Shown here: positions 12,512 through 24,654 of the stretch, piece by piece
Position numbering within the stretch: the stretch's first letter is position 1
Layout of the letters: each line of letters opens with the position of its first letter
From: Cylindrobasidium torrendii FP15055 ss-10
Taxonomy: Eukaryota > Basidiomycota > Agaricomycetes > Agaricales > Physalacriaceae
Length of the DNA: 64,000 nt
Reading direction: 5' to 3'
Assembly: GCA_000934385.1 (NCBI GenBank)
Contig: KN880468.1
Location: 62,001-126,000, forward strand
Position numbers and translations under genes: made by a program
Notes under the pieces: model-generated
Told to the model about the DNA's origin: nothing
Databases searched by the model: none
Seen by the model: only the letters and a program-made list of their open reading frames with translations

Positions 12512-14844
12512 CTAACTCGACACTTCGCCCTCAGACCGCATATTATCATCGAAAACCTCCGGCGGGCCCTTCCCTTTGGCTAGCCAAAAATCACGATTCC
12601 TCTTGTTCGCCGATGAAGAACCTCTCCGCCGCACTGGTCTTTCATCCACCTCTCCATCTTCCTCTCCAAAGCCCTTTGACAACGCCGCGTCGCGCTCGTT
12701 GTCTGACCTCCGACCTCGTTTTGCTTTGGCCTTGCCATTATCCTTGCCCTTCCCCAGCGAGCCATTCTGTTCGCCTTCATCCCCATAAACCACCAAGTCG
12801 ACCGACGAATCGCTGTCGCTGTCACTGTCGCTATCACTCGTACTCTCATGGACAGTATACGTAACTGGCTCAACCTTGCGTCTCTTCGTAGGCGGTGGTT
12901 TGCCAATAGCGTACCGCCCTTCATCATCGCTTTCTTCTGCAGACGATGTCGATGGACGACTATGCTTCTTCACACTGGCACTGGGGGGATCGGCCGGTAA
13001 GACGACCTCCGCCTGCGAATCCAAGCTCATATCCGAAGGAGTGGGAGGAACGCCGAGCAGATCGTGCAGGACACGGCTCTCATACACATCATGCACTAAT
13101 CGTCGATGATTGATAACCTGTATTCCGTCAGTTACCTCGAAAAGTACAGAGTTCAATCACATACATCCTGTGGGACAGTAACAATGCTTGAAAGAATGCT
13201 GAGATCCTCCGGGTCGTATTTCTCGCGCAGGCGCAGAGCAGATCCATCCTGGCGAGCCTTGAGAATGGCCGCCGCACGGTATACCGTGGAGGCAAGGATA
13301 GTAAAGGCACCAGCCATCGTCTGCTTCACTTGAGAGAAAGCATACGAGCCTTGCGAGATGTCGTTGTCTAAGGCGCTCAGAAAATGCGTGCCGGGTAGTG
13401 AGAAGGCTTACTGGGATCAGCCGGGTCCTCAACAGAGAGCATGATGCCGCGTTGACCATTGTACCATCCCCGCTGGCGCTTGCTGAAGTACGTGCCACCG
13501 TCCCGGATGGAAATACCAGTGTCGTCGTAATTGAAGTAGCACCCGTATAGCTCGAAGAACTCCATCACCAGCACACCGAGATTCGCCTCGACGTCGATTT
13601 CTGCATTTCGAATCTTGGGATGCATTTGGAAAAAGCTGATGACAAGACAGACGATGGCGTACGAACCAAGGCCACCTGTGAAGACCTCGTTCATCTGGCG
13701 TTGACTGAGGAAGAGCTTGACAATGTAGACCATCGTACGAATAGCGGATCCGTCTTCGTGGTGCATATACCGCAGGAACCCATTGATCATTTTAACGCCA
13801 ACAAGGCCGTTCCCTTGATTGATGCTAATATCGACAGCAAAGTTGCCGATTCGAGAGTTGAATTTGATGATGGGTACTTTGGCCTTCCCAAGTACAGTAA
13901 CACGGTCGGCGATTCCTGCTTGCTTGAGACGAGTGGAGAGGTCACGCAGGACAATGTGGGCGAAGTTTTTCTCCATTTGGTCAGAGAGGACAACAAGGTC
14001 AAGGTCGCTCGAAGGGTGTGAGGGAGCTGAAGTTTGGTAGCAGATAGTACTCACCCAGACGGAAGATACAATTTGGTCGCATAACTCCCAAATGGCTGTA
14101 CTTTTGCGTCGGGGTAGTATTTGAGAATGCATTCGGTGATCTGCCTGACCACCAGCCCGCGAACCTCGTCCTCTTCGTCTGAGGGAGCCATCCATCTTGC
14201 GAAAGTCGCAACTTCGTGATTAAGACTGTTTTGAAAGTTAGAAAGATGCAAAACACCCGCGGGCAACGCACACATCGGTGATAGAGTTACAATGGTCAAA
14301 GTTGGCGCCTTCCAACCAAGGGACACGGCGCGCGCTATAACGCGACGCAGTAGGGTGATATTTCGCTCGTTCTCGTGTGTAGTTTCTCTCGCGCTCCTCT
14401 CGAGACATGGCATGTTCTATACACGATTAGACGATAGCCAAAAAAGTGGATGGGCTACGCACTTGGTTCTTCCTTCGTATCCTCTGGTTCATCTGGTTCC
14501 TCCTCGGATAGATCATCAAATGAAATAAAGTCTGCGCCAGTACCCAAAGGAGGAGGTGCGGTGCGGATTTCCGGAGCGTTGCCTCCAAGAGCCTCCACGT
14601 CCAGCGGGGTGTCCAACTGCATCTCGACGTCCGCGGTAGACCGTTTCTCCCGAGCTCTTCTCGTCTTCTTCTTCCTTGATTTACGTTCTCCATCAGTTGA
14701 TTCGGACGTCTTGTCGTTTGTAGGTTCATCCAGGGTGACTTTCGAAGAGGAAGGTTTGTTCTGCTTGTCTTGTCGGCGCTTTCTTTTCCTGGTTGGTGTG
14801 CTCCCTCGCGATGTGGGAACACTCTCGGGTTCTTTCGAGGGCAT
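12512..14844 (-). CDS. TRF4: Non-canonical poly(A) polymerase, Trf4/Cid14 (PAPD5/7) type
   Basis: Nuclear oligoadenylating nucleotidyltransferase of TRAMP-type complexes, tagging aberrant RNA for the exosome. Six exons: 14844-14463, 14416-14272, 14225-14055, 14007-13412, 13367-13165, 13117-12512; 700 residues. The N-terminus is Lys/Arg-rich with an acidic patch. The catalytic domain opens with PWLEGANFDHCNSITDVLNH, then FGSYATKLYLPSG joined to DLDLVVL: the G-S and D-x-D motifs are split by a 47-nt intron. The third aspartate is in NFAVDISIN. The PAP-associated region follows (GSYAIVCLVISFFQMHP; GVLVMEFFELYGCYFNY; ISIRDGGTYFSKRQRGW). The tail is Ser/Asp/Lys-rich and low in complexity. Exon 2 must be read as SREERERNYTRERAKYHP. 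The longer open frame in that place, beginning MPCLERSARETT, is a shadow. Confidence 0.92.
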
Positions 14845-15321
14845 GGTTTAGGTCCTTTCTGAGGTCGAATAAACAGCGGCGTCCTACGCCTGTCTAGGCG
14901 ATGATGCTGGACCGGGAGCAGGGTGTCTTTTGGCGGCGCATCTCTATTTTCGATCTCCCGGCCCGAGGTCCACATCTCTAAAGTGAACGGCCGTCTTCAC
15001 ACACCCCTCTTGGAGATTGACTCGATTTTTTGGGCATCTTTGCCAGGATATCCCTCTTCTCGGCCATATACGACAAAACATCCTCATTCTTCCCACGCGA
15101 GCTCGTCGCAATACTACAATAGAGCAGAGGGGATACATCCATTCACAAGATAGACCACCTTTAGGTGCGCCCTCTGATTTCTACGAATTGAGCCTTAGCC
15201 TCAACCTGGCCAGAGCATACCTGAAAACACCTCCTCTTCGGTCAAAGGCCTACATCAATCACACTTGCTCTATCCTCCCAGCTTGCCATTGCCACTCGTT
15301 TCAGCATTTTGGCCGAAAGTC
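14845..15321. other. Divergent intergenic region
   Basis: About 480 bp separating the Trf4-like gene (minus) from the ankyrin gene (plus), so both promoters must lie here. No clear TATA box. An open frame upstream of 15322 reads through but looks non-coding. Confidence 0.4.
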
Positions 15322-16159
15322 ATGCAGGAAAGAGCCTTCCCTGCTCTCAATTTCACCGACCTTCCGCTTGAGGTGTGTCGTGCCCGTCATCCATGCTGTC
15401 CCCTTCAACTCACAATCCCAGCTCATATACGAAATCCAAATGTTCGCCGGATCAGAATGCCTTCCTTACACTTCGCGCCTCCTCCGTGCTATCTTCCAGA
15501 ACGCCCCTTCTTCGTACCGCGCGCAGTACATCATGCGACGCGTTATGTCACACCCTGACAAATGGCCCATCGACTTCTACTCTCGCGTCCTGCGTTTCCC
15601 CCTCTGCAGTGCCGCCGTCCTTGACCTTATATGCGAGTACAGCGCATCAGTCGAAACCTGGACGCTCAACGGATACACCGACGTCCCTAAACGCCTCTTC
15701 CGCGGCCTCAACAGCGCTGGGAATTGCAAGGAACGCCGAAAGAGCATCGATGAACTCCTCCCATTCTTGCGCCATGTCATGTCAAAGGCGCCGCAAGTAC
15801 CCACTCTCAACATCAATGCCCACAAAGGTTATGCCTTGTCTATGGCTGTGCACGGCGGCTTCCCCGCCCTCATACACTTTCTTTTGGAGAACGGCGCGGA
15901 TCCAAACCAGAAGGAGGCTCTGGCAGTCAATGTTGCGATACGCCAGAAAGACCTGGCGATGGTCAGGCTACTTGTGGAAGGCTCCCACCCGACACCCGTT
16001 TACAATAACGCGAAGAGGCGGAAATGCGACGACATCGTGGACTGCAAGAAGTTTCCGGACCTCTTGAAAGTAGCTGTGAAGAGAGACGCCAGGGACATTG
16101 TGAGATATCTCAAGAGCAAGGGCTTATCCCCTGAATTATCGTCAATATGGGAAGTATGA
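15322..16159 (+). CDS. Ankyrin-repeat protein with an F-box-like N-terminus
   Basis: Two exons, 15322-15372 and 15422-16159 (49-nt intron, GTGTGT...CCCAG); 262 residues. Splicing joins NFTDLPLE to LIYEIQMFAGSECLPYTSRLL, giving a short F-box-like start (LPLELIYEI); unspliced, the open frame starts with an unconvincing 120-residue leader. The C-terminal half has ankyrin-type repeats: GYALSMAVHGGFPALIHFLL followed by ENGADPNQKEALAVNVAI, RQKDLAMVRLLVEG and FPDLLKVAVKRDARDIVRYL. Such proteins often act as substrate adaptors or scaffolds, but the partner is unknown. The F-box reading is tentative. Confidence 0.75.
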
Positions 16160-16391
16160 ACTCCGTAGTGCTTATCACGGGGAATGCTCCCCCAAATACG
16201 ATTTTTCTGCAGCTCAGGTTGCTTCTCAGATCTCATCGTCCAGGGTATAACGGGCCACCAGCAGGCTGGCAGCAATCGACCCCGTAATATTTGTTTTCAT
16301 GGCATGCATCGAAAGCCCCCTGCGTATTCACGACCAAGCATGTAAATAGATAGTCACATAATATGGTAATACCAGAATAAATTGTTTAAAG

Positions 16392-19300
16392 CTACAAATT
16401 GGGTTGCTGGATATCTTGCAAGAATTCGGGGTTCCACAAGAACTCCCAGTGTCCACCCTCGACGTAAACTACACGAGAGCCAAGGTCCCCATCCCCGAGG
16501 TCTTCATGTTCACCATCACCAGGCATGGTCCTGAGACCCTGCTTCGCAATGTACACCGTCTTTGGCGCCTTCACACTGTCCACCCATCTCCGAACCGTGT
16601 CCATCGATTGAACCCCATCCCCGCCCGTAGCCAGCTCATACACAAACGTATTCGTCAAACGCACAAACTTCGCCATCCCATCCACCATCCTCGAAATGGC
16701 CGTAGCTTCTCCCACAGCTGTCCCCGTCAAACTGGAAAAGAACTGCTCGACAGTGCGCGCGCTGTTCTGGGAGCTATCGTGCTTGAGCATGTTGACGAAC
16801 ATATCCGAATTCAGCGCCTGTGGACCGGTTTGTTCGCTGGGGTTTGGGTTCCCGCGGACATTGGCGACGTGTGCGAAGTATGCCGGGTGTGTGTCCAGGA
16901 AGATGAGGCGCTCGACTTCATGTCCTCGCTTCTCTAGCTCAAGGGCAACGAGCACCGATAGGGCACAGCTAGCGGAGTAGCCTGCAATCTTGAAGGGCCC
17001 CGAAGGCTGCTTCTCTAGTATTCTGTCGACGTCAAAGGTGGCGAGTGTTTGAAGACTGTCGAGCGGCGCGTCCGGCGTGATTTGGATGCCCCATACCGAG
17101 GTATCAAATTTGGTTTGCCATTCGCTGAACTCGGCAAGACCACCAGCGCCGCCTGGATAAAGTGAGGAACTCCGACGGATGGACAAGTCGACTTTGGCGT
17201 ACCGTGCATAACAATGAGGGGGCGCTCGCCCGGAGCACCTTCATGTATCTTCACGATCGTCTCACCAGCGTGCGCCGGTGCCAGGAGATTTGGAATCTCT
17301 GCTACGTCCGAATCCACGCCTTCGGCCGAGCCACCATACTGACGGATAAGCCCAAAGACCAGCTCAGTGAGGCCCTCTATCGTTGGATGGTCAAACACAA
17401 AGTGGCCAGGCAGGGCACGAATCTCAGAGGTCGCTACGCCAGCCTTCTTGAGGATGCCGATGATGTAGTTGCGTATAGCGGTGGCAGTCAAACTGAGGAA
17501 TACCATGAGATTGGGGAAGATGGATGACCCCACAGACAGTGCACGTACCTATCAGCGCCGTGGGTGAAGATATCGCCATCGTCTGGAACAGAGGTATGCG
17601 GGACCAAATCATGGACGAAGTTGGCGATAGCATCCCGGAGAGATGCAGCCTCAAACGATTCGGGGAGCGCAATGCGTGCTTGAGATAACCGATCGACCGC
17701 CTCATATAGAGCCTCGATTTCTTGTGCGTATGCTTGCAATGTGGCCGGTCGGCGGGGTGCTCCTTTCACTGTGTACTCGATAGGTTTCGACGGTTTCTCG
17801 ACAATGATCATCTATGCAGCGATGAGCATAAGCAATCTGAGGGATGCCACTGAAGCCAACCTCTTTGAATAGCTGAGAGTGTTGGGGAGCCATCTCGTTA
17901 GCGAGCTCGACAGTCTGCCTAAATGGGGTCAACCACTAGCAAGTAGAGCTGGCCATCGTCATACTAACCATATATTCGACCGGAAGTCCTTGAGGGCTTG
18001 CTCGTCGTCAGGGTCGAACTTGTATCCTTCGGCTGGAATGACCAACACGCCAGGCTGGAATTTGCCTCGTCCAAACATGATTGCCCCGCGGATCCTTTCA
18101 TTCTTGCACAGAATGGCCTCTGTAACAAGGATTTAGATTTTGTTCAGGCGTTTCGTTGAGACTTACCAATAGGGACAGGGTTTGTCTTAACGAGAATATT
18201 GTAGTTAGCAAATGTCCAAATGGATGTGCGATGGGCGAGCAAGTACCTTTTCCTACATGTGTGTTAGCACGGTTCTCAATCAGCAACAACGATGAATGCT
18301 TACACCACTGCTGTGCATAATTTGCTCGTCTTTCGCGGCACAATCAGCTCTGATCCTCGCTGCAATTAAGCGAAGCCCTCACCATATCGGCCATGAACCT
18401 GGAAAAGATCGGGATTCGTTGGATGCACTAAAATCAGATCCTTAGTGTCATAGACTGGTTGCCCGTCAATCTCTGAGTTGAAGAACGCTGGCTTGAATGC
18501 TGATCCTGCTTTACACTGACAGGAAGTGTCAGTACATAAGTGACCCGTACAGTGAGATGGGACAACGCACCCCAACAGCAAGACGATAAATATTGTCGGA
18601 CCCTTCGAACGGAACAAGGTATTTCGTGAAATGTGGCGACCACTACGACAGGGCCAGTTAAATTTCGAAGGAGGTCCACGAGCATGCCATACCCTCATCC
18701 ATTCCCAGCCCTCAGAGGCCATATTTTCTGCAAAGCTTCAGCTATTGAGGAAGTATGAGGGAAGAAATACACACTGGGATAGGCCATGGTGCTGACCCAA
18801 AACTCTGTCCTAAAAGCCGAAGTCAATATCGAGCGCCCCCTCCTTGGATAAATCCGCACCCTCCGTAGACTGAGAGGATAGTCACACCATGAGAAGTGAT
18901 GATATCCCCGACATGCTTCGCCAGTGGCCCGCCACCGTAAATCTTCGTTGGTTCACAATCTCAGTTGGCCAGTCAAAGCAATGGGCATATGTTTGACTGA
19001 CCAGTCCTCTCAATTTCTTCACTGATTCAATGTCCCGTGCGCTTTTGCTATACTCCTGCAAAGAAATGAGAAGGAGAAGAGTGGAAGATATCAGCCAGAA
19101 TATGTATGTACCTCGACAAAAAGTGGAACGGAGATGAGGAAGTCAGTTTGAGTGGCGAGCGCGCCTTCAAGCACCCGCGCTGGAGTCGGTGGTGCGGGTG
19201 GGCCCTCGCACGGCGCGAAAAGCGCTGGGATAAAGCCGAGGGCGGTCTTGGGCATTTGTTCAGTGTACTGTATGATGCTGAATGCTGCCACATACTGATC

Positions 19301-20190
19301 CTAGTAAGGAGTACATGCCGAGCATGTCTACAGAGAATCAGCGCTTGGACTAGCAATCGCCGGGGAGCAAACTTACGGAACATGGGACAGGCGTGGAAAG
19401 ATATGACCAGCCCGCAGACATCGACCTCCCCGAACGCTATAGATTGGGATATTGAGTAAAGCATTTGAGTTTCTGAGCAATTGACCTACTGTGCGACAGT
19501 CCACCGAAGACAAGATAGCTGTTGGACAATGTGATAGGACTCGGGAAACGCGTCGTCCCCGAAGAGTGGAGTATCATGGCGGCGGATTCGGGGTCACGAT
19601 GGGCAGGCTTGAGAGGCGGGGCTTCGTTACTCGCGTGATAAAGCTCTGAGTAGGTAGGCATAGAGAGAAGAACGACGTTGTTCTCCCCGAGCTCCTTGAG
19701 AGATAGGTGTGCCAAAGTTTGTGATCCAGGATCATTGCTGACATAGAGAACGGATATATTTGTCTGCTTGAGCAAGTGGGCGACTGCTGCAGGCGAGTTG
19801 CGCGAAGAGATGGGGAATGGAACATTGCCTGAGCCCATGATACCCGCGGTCGTGGTGATATACGTGATGCTGTCTGCAAAAGCAATGTCAGAAGAGGGCA
19901 TCAGACAAAAAAAGCTCCTTACCTGTTGCGGCCAGGATACCAACGACATGAGGTTGCGATGGGAGGTCGTTCACGGCCTTGCTAGCGCGCTCTGCGGCGG
20001 ACCGAATGGCCTTGATACCTTCTCCCCAGGTGATATCATGGCACTTCCCCGGCGTGGCCTCTATAGCGTAGCGGATCCATGGGTGGTGTGGGCTATGATG
20101 GGCGTTGTATTCGAACAGTTCAGCAAAGTTCAGCGAGCCATCGAGGGGGCCGACGCGGAAAGTAGGGTGATTGTTGCCTTGCACAGTCAT
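16392..20190 (-). CDS. NRPS-like A-T-TE enzyme, tandem copy 1
   Basis: Adenylation, carrier and thioesterase domains in one chain of about 1,000 residues from 19 exons. Start at 20190 (MTVQGNNHPTF). The adenylation domain shows ILHSSGTTRFPSPITLS (A3), VYGGTEFW (A5), YDTKDL (A7), RYDEQIMHSSGEKTNP (A8) and KGAPRRP (A10 lysine). The carrier reads DDGDIFTHGADSLTATAIRN with the phosphopantetheine serine formed across an intron. The thioesterase has the nucleophile in GYSAS and the histidine in GGHWEF. Exon 12 to 14 splicing uses a 6-nt micro-exon at 18247-18252 (Glu-Lys). An apparent frame break near 19455 is a 53-nt intron. The linker and carrier resemble basidiomycete adenylate-forming reductases, yet the reductase is replaced by a thioesterase, as in aryl-pyruvate-using quinone synthetases. 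Substrate not assigned. Confidence 0.88.
18247..18252 (-). other. 6-nt micro-exon of A-T-TE copy 1
   Basis: GAAAAG flanked by an AG acceptor on one side and GTACTT on the other, between introns starting GTAAGC (51 nt) and GTACTT. It supplies Glu-Lys to HSSG-EK-TNPVPIE. Skipping it would keep the frame but remove two residues of a conserved adenylation motif. Confidence 0.8.
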
Positions 20191-20852
20191 GGGGAATGTG
20201 GTGGTGAGCGTTCTTCGAGGTTCTCTGCTCTTTATATAGCGATACTGCTGCCGATGGGTATCATGAAGGAATGGCGCAACGTGCATGGTTTTGACCTGGC
20301 TCGGCGGCACTCATGACAAGCAAGTTCTTCTGCGACCATAAAAAACATATCGTCGAGAGAAGCATCAATTGGAAGATCAAAAGAAGACTCGAAGCCCTTG
20401 CATTCGGACAAGGATACGCTTGTCGCGGGCTCTTGACTGTTCTGTCTTTACTGTGGTACACAGCACTACCACCTAGGTCAAGAAACACGGGCGGCGAGGG
20501 TCCATGGGGTGTTGACGCCCATATTTTGTTTTGGACGGGTTCACCTGAGTGGGTTTGTATAGCTTGATATCCAAGTCTCAGTCGAAAGTGTTGTGATAAC
20601 AAGATGATGTGGGAGGGTCGTCCGTAGATGCAATGGTCCTGCCAATCCCATTTCAGAGCGCGCAGACATTGGGCGGTCGTCGTCGTTCAAGTTAGACGTT
20701 AGGCGCGGAAGATGCCGTGTGATCGGCAAGAATTAGGAATGGGCTACTGATGGCCACCAAATTCGTATCCCTCTGTCGTTCAACTATGTAACTTGGGCGC
20801 GATCTAAATTTACCTTGCACATACGCAGATACAGGTTTAACAACGCCAAATT
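20191..20852. other. Spacer between the two A-T-TE genes
   Basis: About 660 bp holding the promoter of copy 1 and the 3' end of copy 2. Open frames here have no recognisable domain. Confidence 0.5.
20231..20238 (-). promoter_or_regulatory. TATA box of A-T-TE copy 1
   Basis: TATATAAA followed by GAGC, 41-48 bp upstream of the start codon. Copy 2 has TATAAA followed by the same GAGC at the equivalent distance, so the core promoter is conserved between the twins. Confidence 0.65.
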
Positions 20853-23800
20853 CTACGATTTCTGTATGTCCTCCAGGAAGTCAGAGTTCCACAAAAACTC
20901 CCAGTGTCCACCCTCGACATGAACTACACGAGAGCCAAGGTCCCCATCCCCGAAATCTTCGTGCTTACCATCGCCGAGCATAACCTTAAGACCCTTAGAT
21001 GCAATGTACACGGTCTTGGGCGCCTTGACACTCCCTACCCATCGTCGGACAGTCTCCATCGACTGAACCCCTTCCTCATCCGTAGCTAGCTCGTATGCAA
21101 ATGCGTCCGTCAAGAGCACAAACTTCGCCATCCCTTCCACCAGCCTCGAGATAGCAGTAGATTCGCCCATCGCCGTCCCAGTCAAGCTGGAGAAGAACTG
21201 TTCGACAGTGCGTGCGCTGTTCTGGGAACTATCATGCTTGAGCATGTTCACGAACATGTCAGCGTTCAGCGCCTGTGGACCCGTCTGCTCGGTCGGTTTC
21301 GGATTCCCGAGAGCATTGTAAATGTGCGCGAAGTATGCAGGATGTGTGTCCAGGAAGATGAGGCGCTCGACTTCGTGTCCCCGCTTCTCCAGCTCGAGCA
21401 CGACGAGCACCGAGAGAGCACCGCTGGCAGAGTATCCCGCAATCTTGAAGGGACCCAAAGCCTGGTTCTCCAGGATCCTATCGACATAGAAGGTGGCCAG
21501 CGTCGGGAGACCATCGAGAGGTGCATCCGGCGTGATTTGAATGCCCCATACGGATGTGTGGAACTTGGTCTGCCATTCGCTATACTCAGCGAGACCACCG
21601 GAGCCCCCTAGAAATTAAGATTGAGTGTTATAATTTCTCGCCATACAGTACACTTACCATGGAGAACAATGAGAGGCGTCTCGCCTGGGACATCGTGTAT
21701 CTTGACGATTGTTTGCCCCGCACGAGCTGGTGCCAGTAGATTTGGTAGCTCGGTAACACTCGCCAGGTTATCGCTCGTCAGGACATCGCCTTCCTTCTTG
21801 ATGATGCCATAGAGCAGCTCGCTCAGGCCCTGGACCGTTGGATGTTCAAAGACAAACTGCCCGGGAAAAGCGCGGATGACAGACGCAGATGTGCCAGCCT
21901 TGTTGAGGATTCCAATCACGTAGTTGCGTATAGCGGTCGCCACAAGGCTGAAAGGACAATCGGTAAGTACACGTACGTCTGGCAAGAAAAACTCTATATA
22001 CCTGTCGGCTCCATACGCAAAGATATCCCCGTCGTCGGGAACATCGGCGTGTGGCATGAGACCGCGCACAAAGCGGGCGAGGGCGTCCTTGATGGGACCA
22101 GCCTCCAGTGAGGCTGGCATAGCCGTGCGCAGCTGGGCCAACTTGTCGACTGCTGCGTATAGGGCCTCAATCTCTGGTGTATATTCGACTATCGTGGTAG
22201 GCCGACGCGGCGCTCCCTTCGCCGTGAACTCGATGGGCTTGGAGGGCTTCTCGACAATGATCATCTACTCATGTACAGTCAGCACCATATTCCCGAAGCT
22301 ACACGAGGAAACATACCTCTTTGAAGATGCGAGAATGTTGTGGTGCATTCATGTTTGCGAGTTCGACCGTATCCCTGGAATTAGTGTCAAATGAAGGCCT
22401 CAAGATAGCCTCGTCTCGCACCATATACTCGTTCGGAAATCTTTCAGTGCCTGCACGTCGTCGGGGTCGATCTCATAACCCGGACTGGGAATAACGAGGA
22501 CACCTGGCTGAAACTTGCCTCGTCCAAACATAATCGCGCCTCGTATCCTCTCATCCTTGCAAAGAATTGCCTCTGTGTGCCAAGTTAGCCACGCTCCGTA
22601 CATCAACACAGAGGTAATCACCTATGGGAATGGGATTCGTCTTTGAGGGGGAAACAAGGCTATCAGACGAAGTAACTCGCAGAATGCGCAAGGAGTAAGC
22701 AATACCTTTTCCTGTTAAAAGATTAGTTACTCCTAGATACTGTCGGCTCGGATAGACTTACTCCACTACTATGCATGATTTGCTCGTCTGAGCAACGAGA
22801 TGAGAGCCAGCCATGTTAGTTAACTAGACCACTCACCGAACCGTCCGTAGACTCTGAACAGATTCGAGTTGGTGGGATGCAACACAATGAGATCCTTGGT
22901 ATCGTAGACCGGCTTTCCCTCAATCTCAGAATTCAAGACAGCGGGTTTGTAGAATGCTCCAGGTTCGAACTGAGTAGTAATGGTCTATCAGTGCTCGATC
23001 CATGTCACAGCGAATGTGGACATACGCCAATGATAAGCCGGTAAACATTCTCGATTCCTTCGAAGGGAATGAGGTACTTCGTGATATGGGACGAGAACTT
23101 CGCCTTTGTATTAGCAAAAAGTCCACAATAAGTAGCGAGGACGGCGTACCGGCATCCACTCCCATCCCTCGACTGCTACGCTCTCTGCAATACCGTGAGC
23201 GGGTAGGTCAGCGAGATCGTGGAAATAGCCTACTTGGAAGATTCATCGTGACGACCCAGCATTCCGTTCTGAGAGTCACGTTTAACAAGAGAAATAGGTT
23301 AGACTTTGTGTTGGCTCACGATCCATAGTAGTAAAACAACTTGATTCCTTGCGCAGAGAGTTCATCTCCCACATGCTTTGCTATGGGCGCACCAGCATAA
23401 ATCTACGACGCATGAGCTTCACTATCAAACAAGAGAATGCGAGGAGATGCATACGAGTGCTTTGAAGTTCTTGATTGCCTCGATGTCCTTTGCGCTTTTA
23501 CTGTATTCCTATGGGACTAGTCAGTCAATGATGTCCTTACTTCTGAGAACATGGCATATAGTACCTCAATGAACAGAGGAACAGAAATGAGGAAGTCGGT
23601 TCGTGTGGCAAGTGCGGCTTCTAGCACACGGGTGGGTGTCGATGGCGCCGGTGGACCTTCGCACGGGGCAAAGAGGGACACGATATAGCCAGTAGTCACC
23701 TGAAGAGGACACATTATTGAGTATCAAAAGCAGTCGGGAAATTGTGCGTACCGAACCCATCAAGCAGTATAGTCCGAGGAGGTCTGTATTTTGCTCTGAG

Positions 23801-24654
23801 CCTTGAATTAGAGCCGCAAAGAGATGACATACGGAACATGGGACTGGCGTGGAACGACATGACAAGCCCGCACAAGTCCACCTCCCCGTATTCTAGACGA
23901 AGGTTCAGAAGACTGATCATGGTCCCAATAATTGGAATCGCACCGTGAGAAGACCCGAGGAAAAGAAGATAGCGTTGGGAAAGGCGAATGGGGCTCGGAA
24001 AGCGCGTTGTACCCGAAGAGTGCATGATCAACCCGGTCGTGTCCAAGTCGTATTGGGGTACGTCCAGAGGCGGCGCCTCACGGAGCGGCCTGTAGAGCTC
24101 ATCGAAAGTGGGCATCACAAGTAGGGTTACGGTCATCTCAGCTTCGAGTTCCTTCAACGCTAGATGCGCCAACTCCTGCATCCCCGGGTCACGGCTCACG
24201 TAGAGTGCGGTCGCCTTTGTTTCCCTGAGAAGGTGGGCCACGGCCGCAGGCGAGTTTCGCTGAGAAATGGGGAAGGGGATGTTGCCCGAACCCATTATTC
24301 CTGCAGTCGTAGTAACGTATGTGATGCTATCTGAGTACATACATTAGACGAGAGCGAAGGCAAAACATGCTGCTTACCTGTAGCTGCGAGAATAGCGACG
24401 ACAACAGGCGCTTTGGGTCTTCCTAAAGCTTCACTGACGCGATACGCAGCAGCGCGAATAGCCTTGATTCCTTGACTCCAGGAAATGTCGTGACAGATGT
24501 GTAGAGCATCCTCTTCGGCGTAGCGCATCCACGTATGATGTGGGCTGTGGTGAGCGTTATATTCGAAGAGACCAGGGAAGGCCAAGGAGCCGTCGAGAGG
24601 AGGACCGCGGAAGGTGGGATGGTTATGACCTTGGAGAGTCCTGCTGTACGCCAT
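20853..24654 (-). CDS. NRPS-like A-T-TE enzyme, tandem copy 2
   Basis: Paralogue of the gene at 16392-20190, same strand, with the same 19-exon structure and all 18 introns at matching places; the thioesterase halves look about 80% identical. Start MAYSRTLQGHNHPTF. Key motifs: IMHSSGTTRFPSPIRLS, YYYGSTECW, YDTKDL, RFDEQIMHSSGEKTNP, TAKGAPRRP, DDGDIFAYGADSLVATAIRN, GYSASG and GGHWEF, all intact. Micro-exon GAAAAG at 22706-22711. The intron at 23943-23893 is 51 nt and open in frame, so unspliced RNA reads through without a stop; the same intron in copy 1 is 53 nt. Both copies appear functional. No tailoring oxidase, transporter or regulator is recognisable next to the pair. Confidence 0.88.
22706..22711 (-). 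other. 6-nt micro-exon of A-T-TE copy 2
   Basis: GAAAAG between an upstream acceptor TTAACAG and a downstream donor GTATTG, encoding Glu-Lys in HSSG-EK-TNPIPIE. Same position and sequence as in copy 1, although the flanking introns differ. Confidence 0.8.

Noticed and set aside
14051..14413. Open frame beginning MPCLERSARETT as exon 2 of the poly(A) polymerase
   Set aside because: Only the alternative frame (SREERERNYTRERAKYHP...PWLEGANFDH) continues to the conserved VLNHEVATF after a good donor.
15017..15321. A 380-residue reading of the ankyrin gene starting at 15017
   Set aside because: The leader has no domain or protein-like composition. Splicing from the ATG at 15322 gives an F-box-like start in a clean two-exon model.
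19405..19464. Apparent frameshift in A-T-TE copy 1 after GLSH
   Set aside because: A 53-nt intron (GTAGGT...CTATAG) removes it and joins GLSH to TFGEVDVCG, matching copy 2.
16392..24654. Naming the pair atromentin synthetases
   Set aside because: Domain order fits, but the A-domain linker and carrier look more like adenylate-forming reductases. Without a phylogeny or substrate code the product cannot be named.
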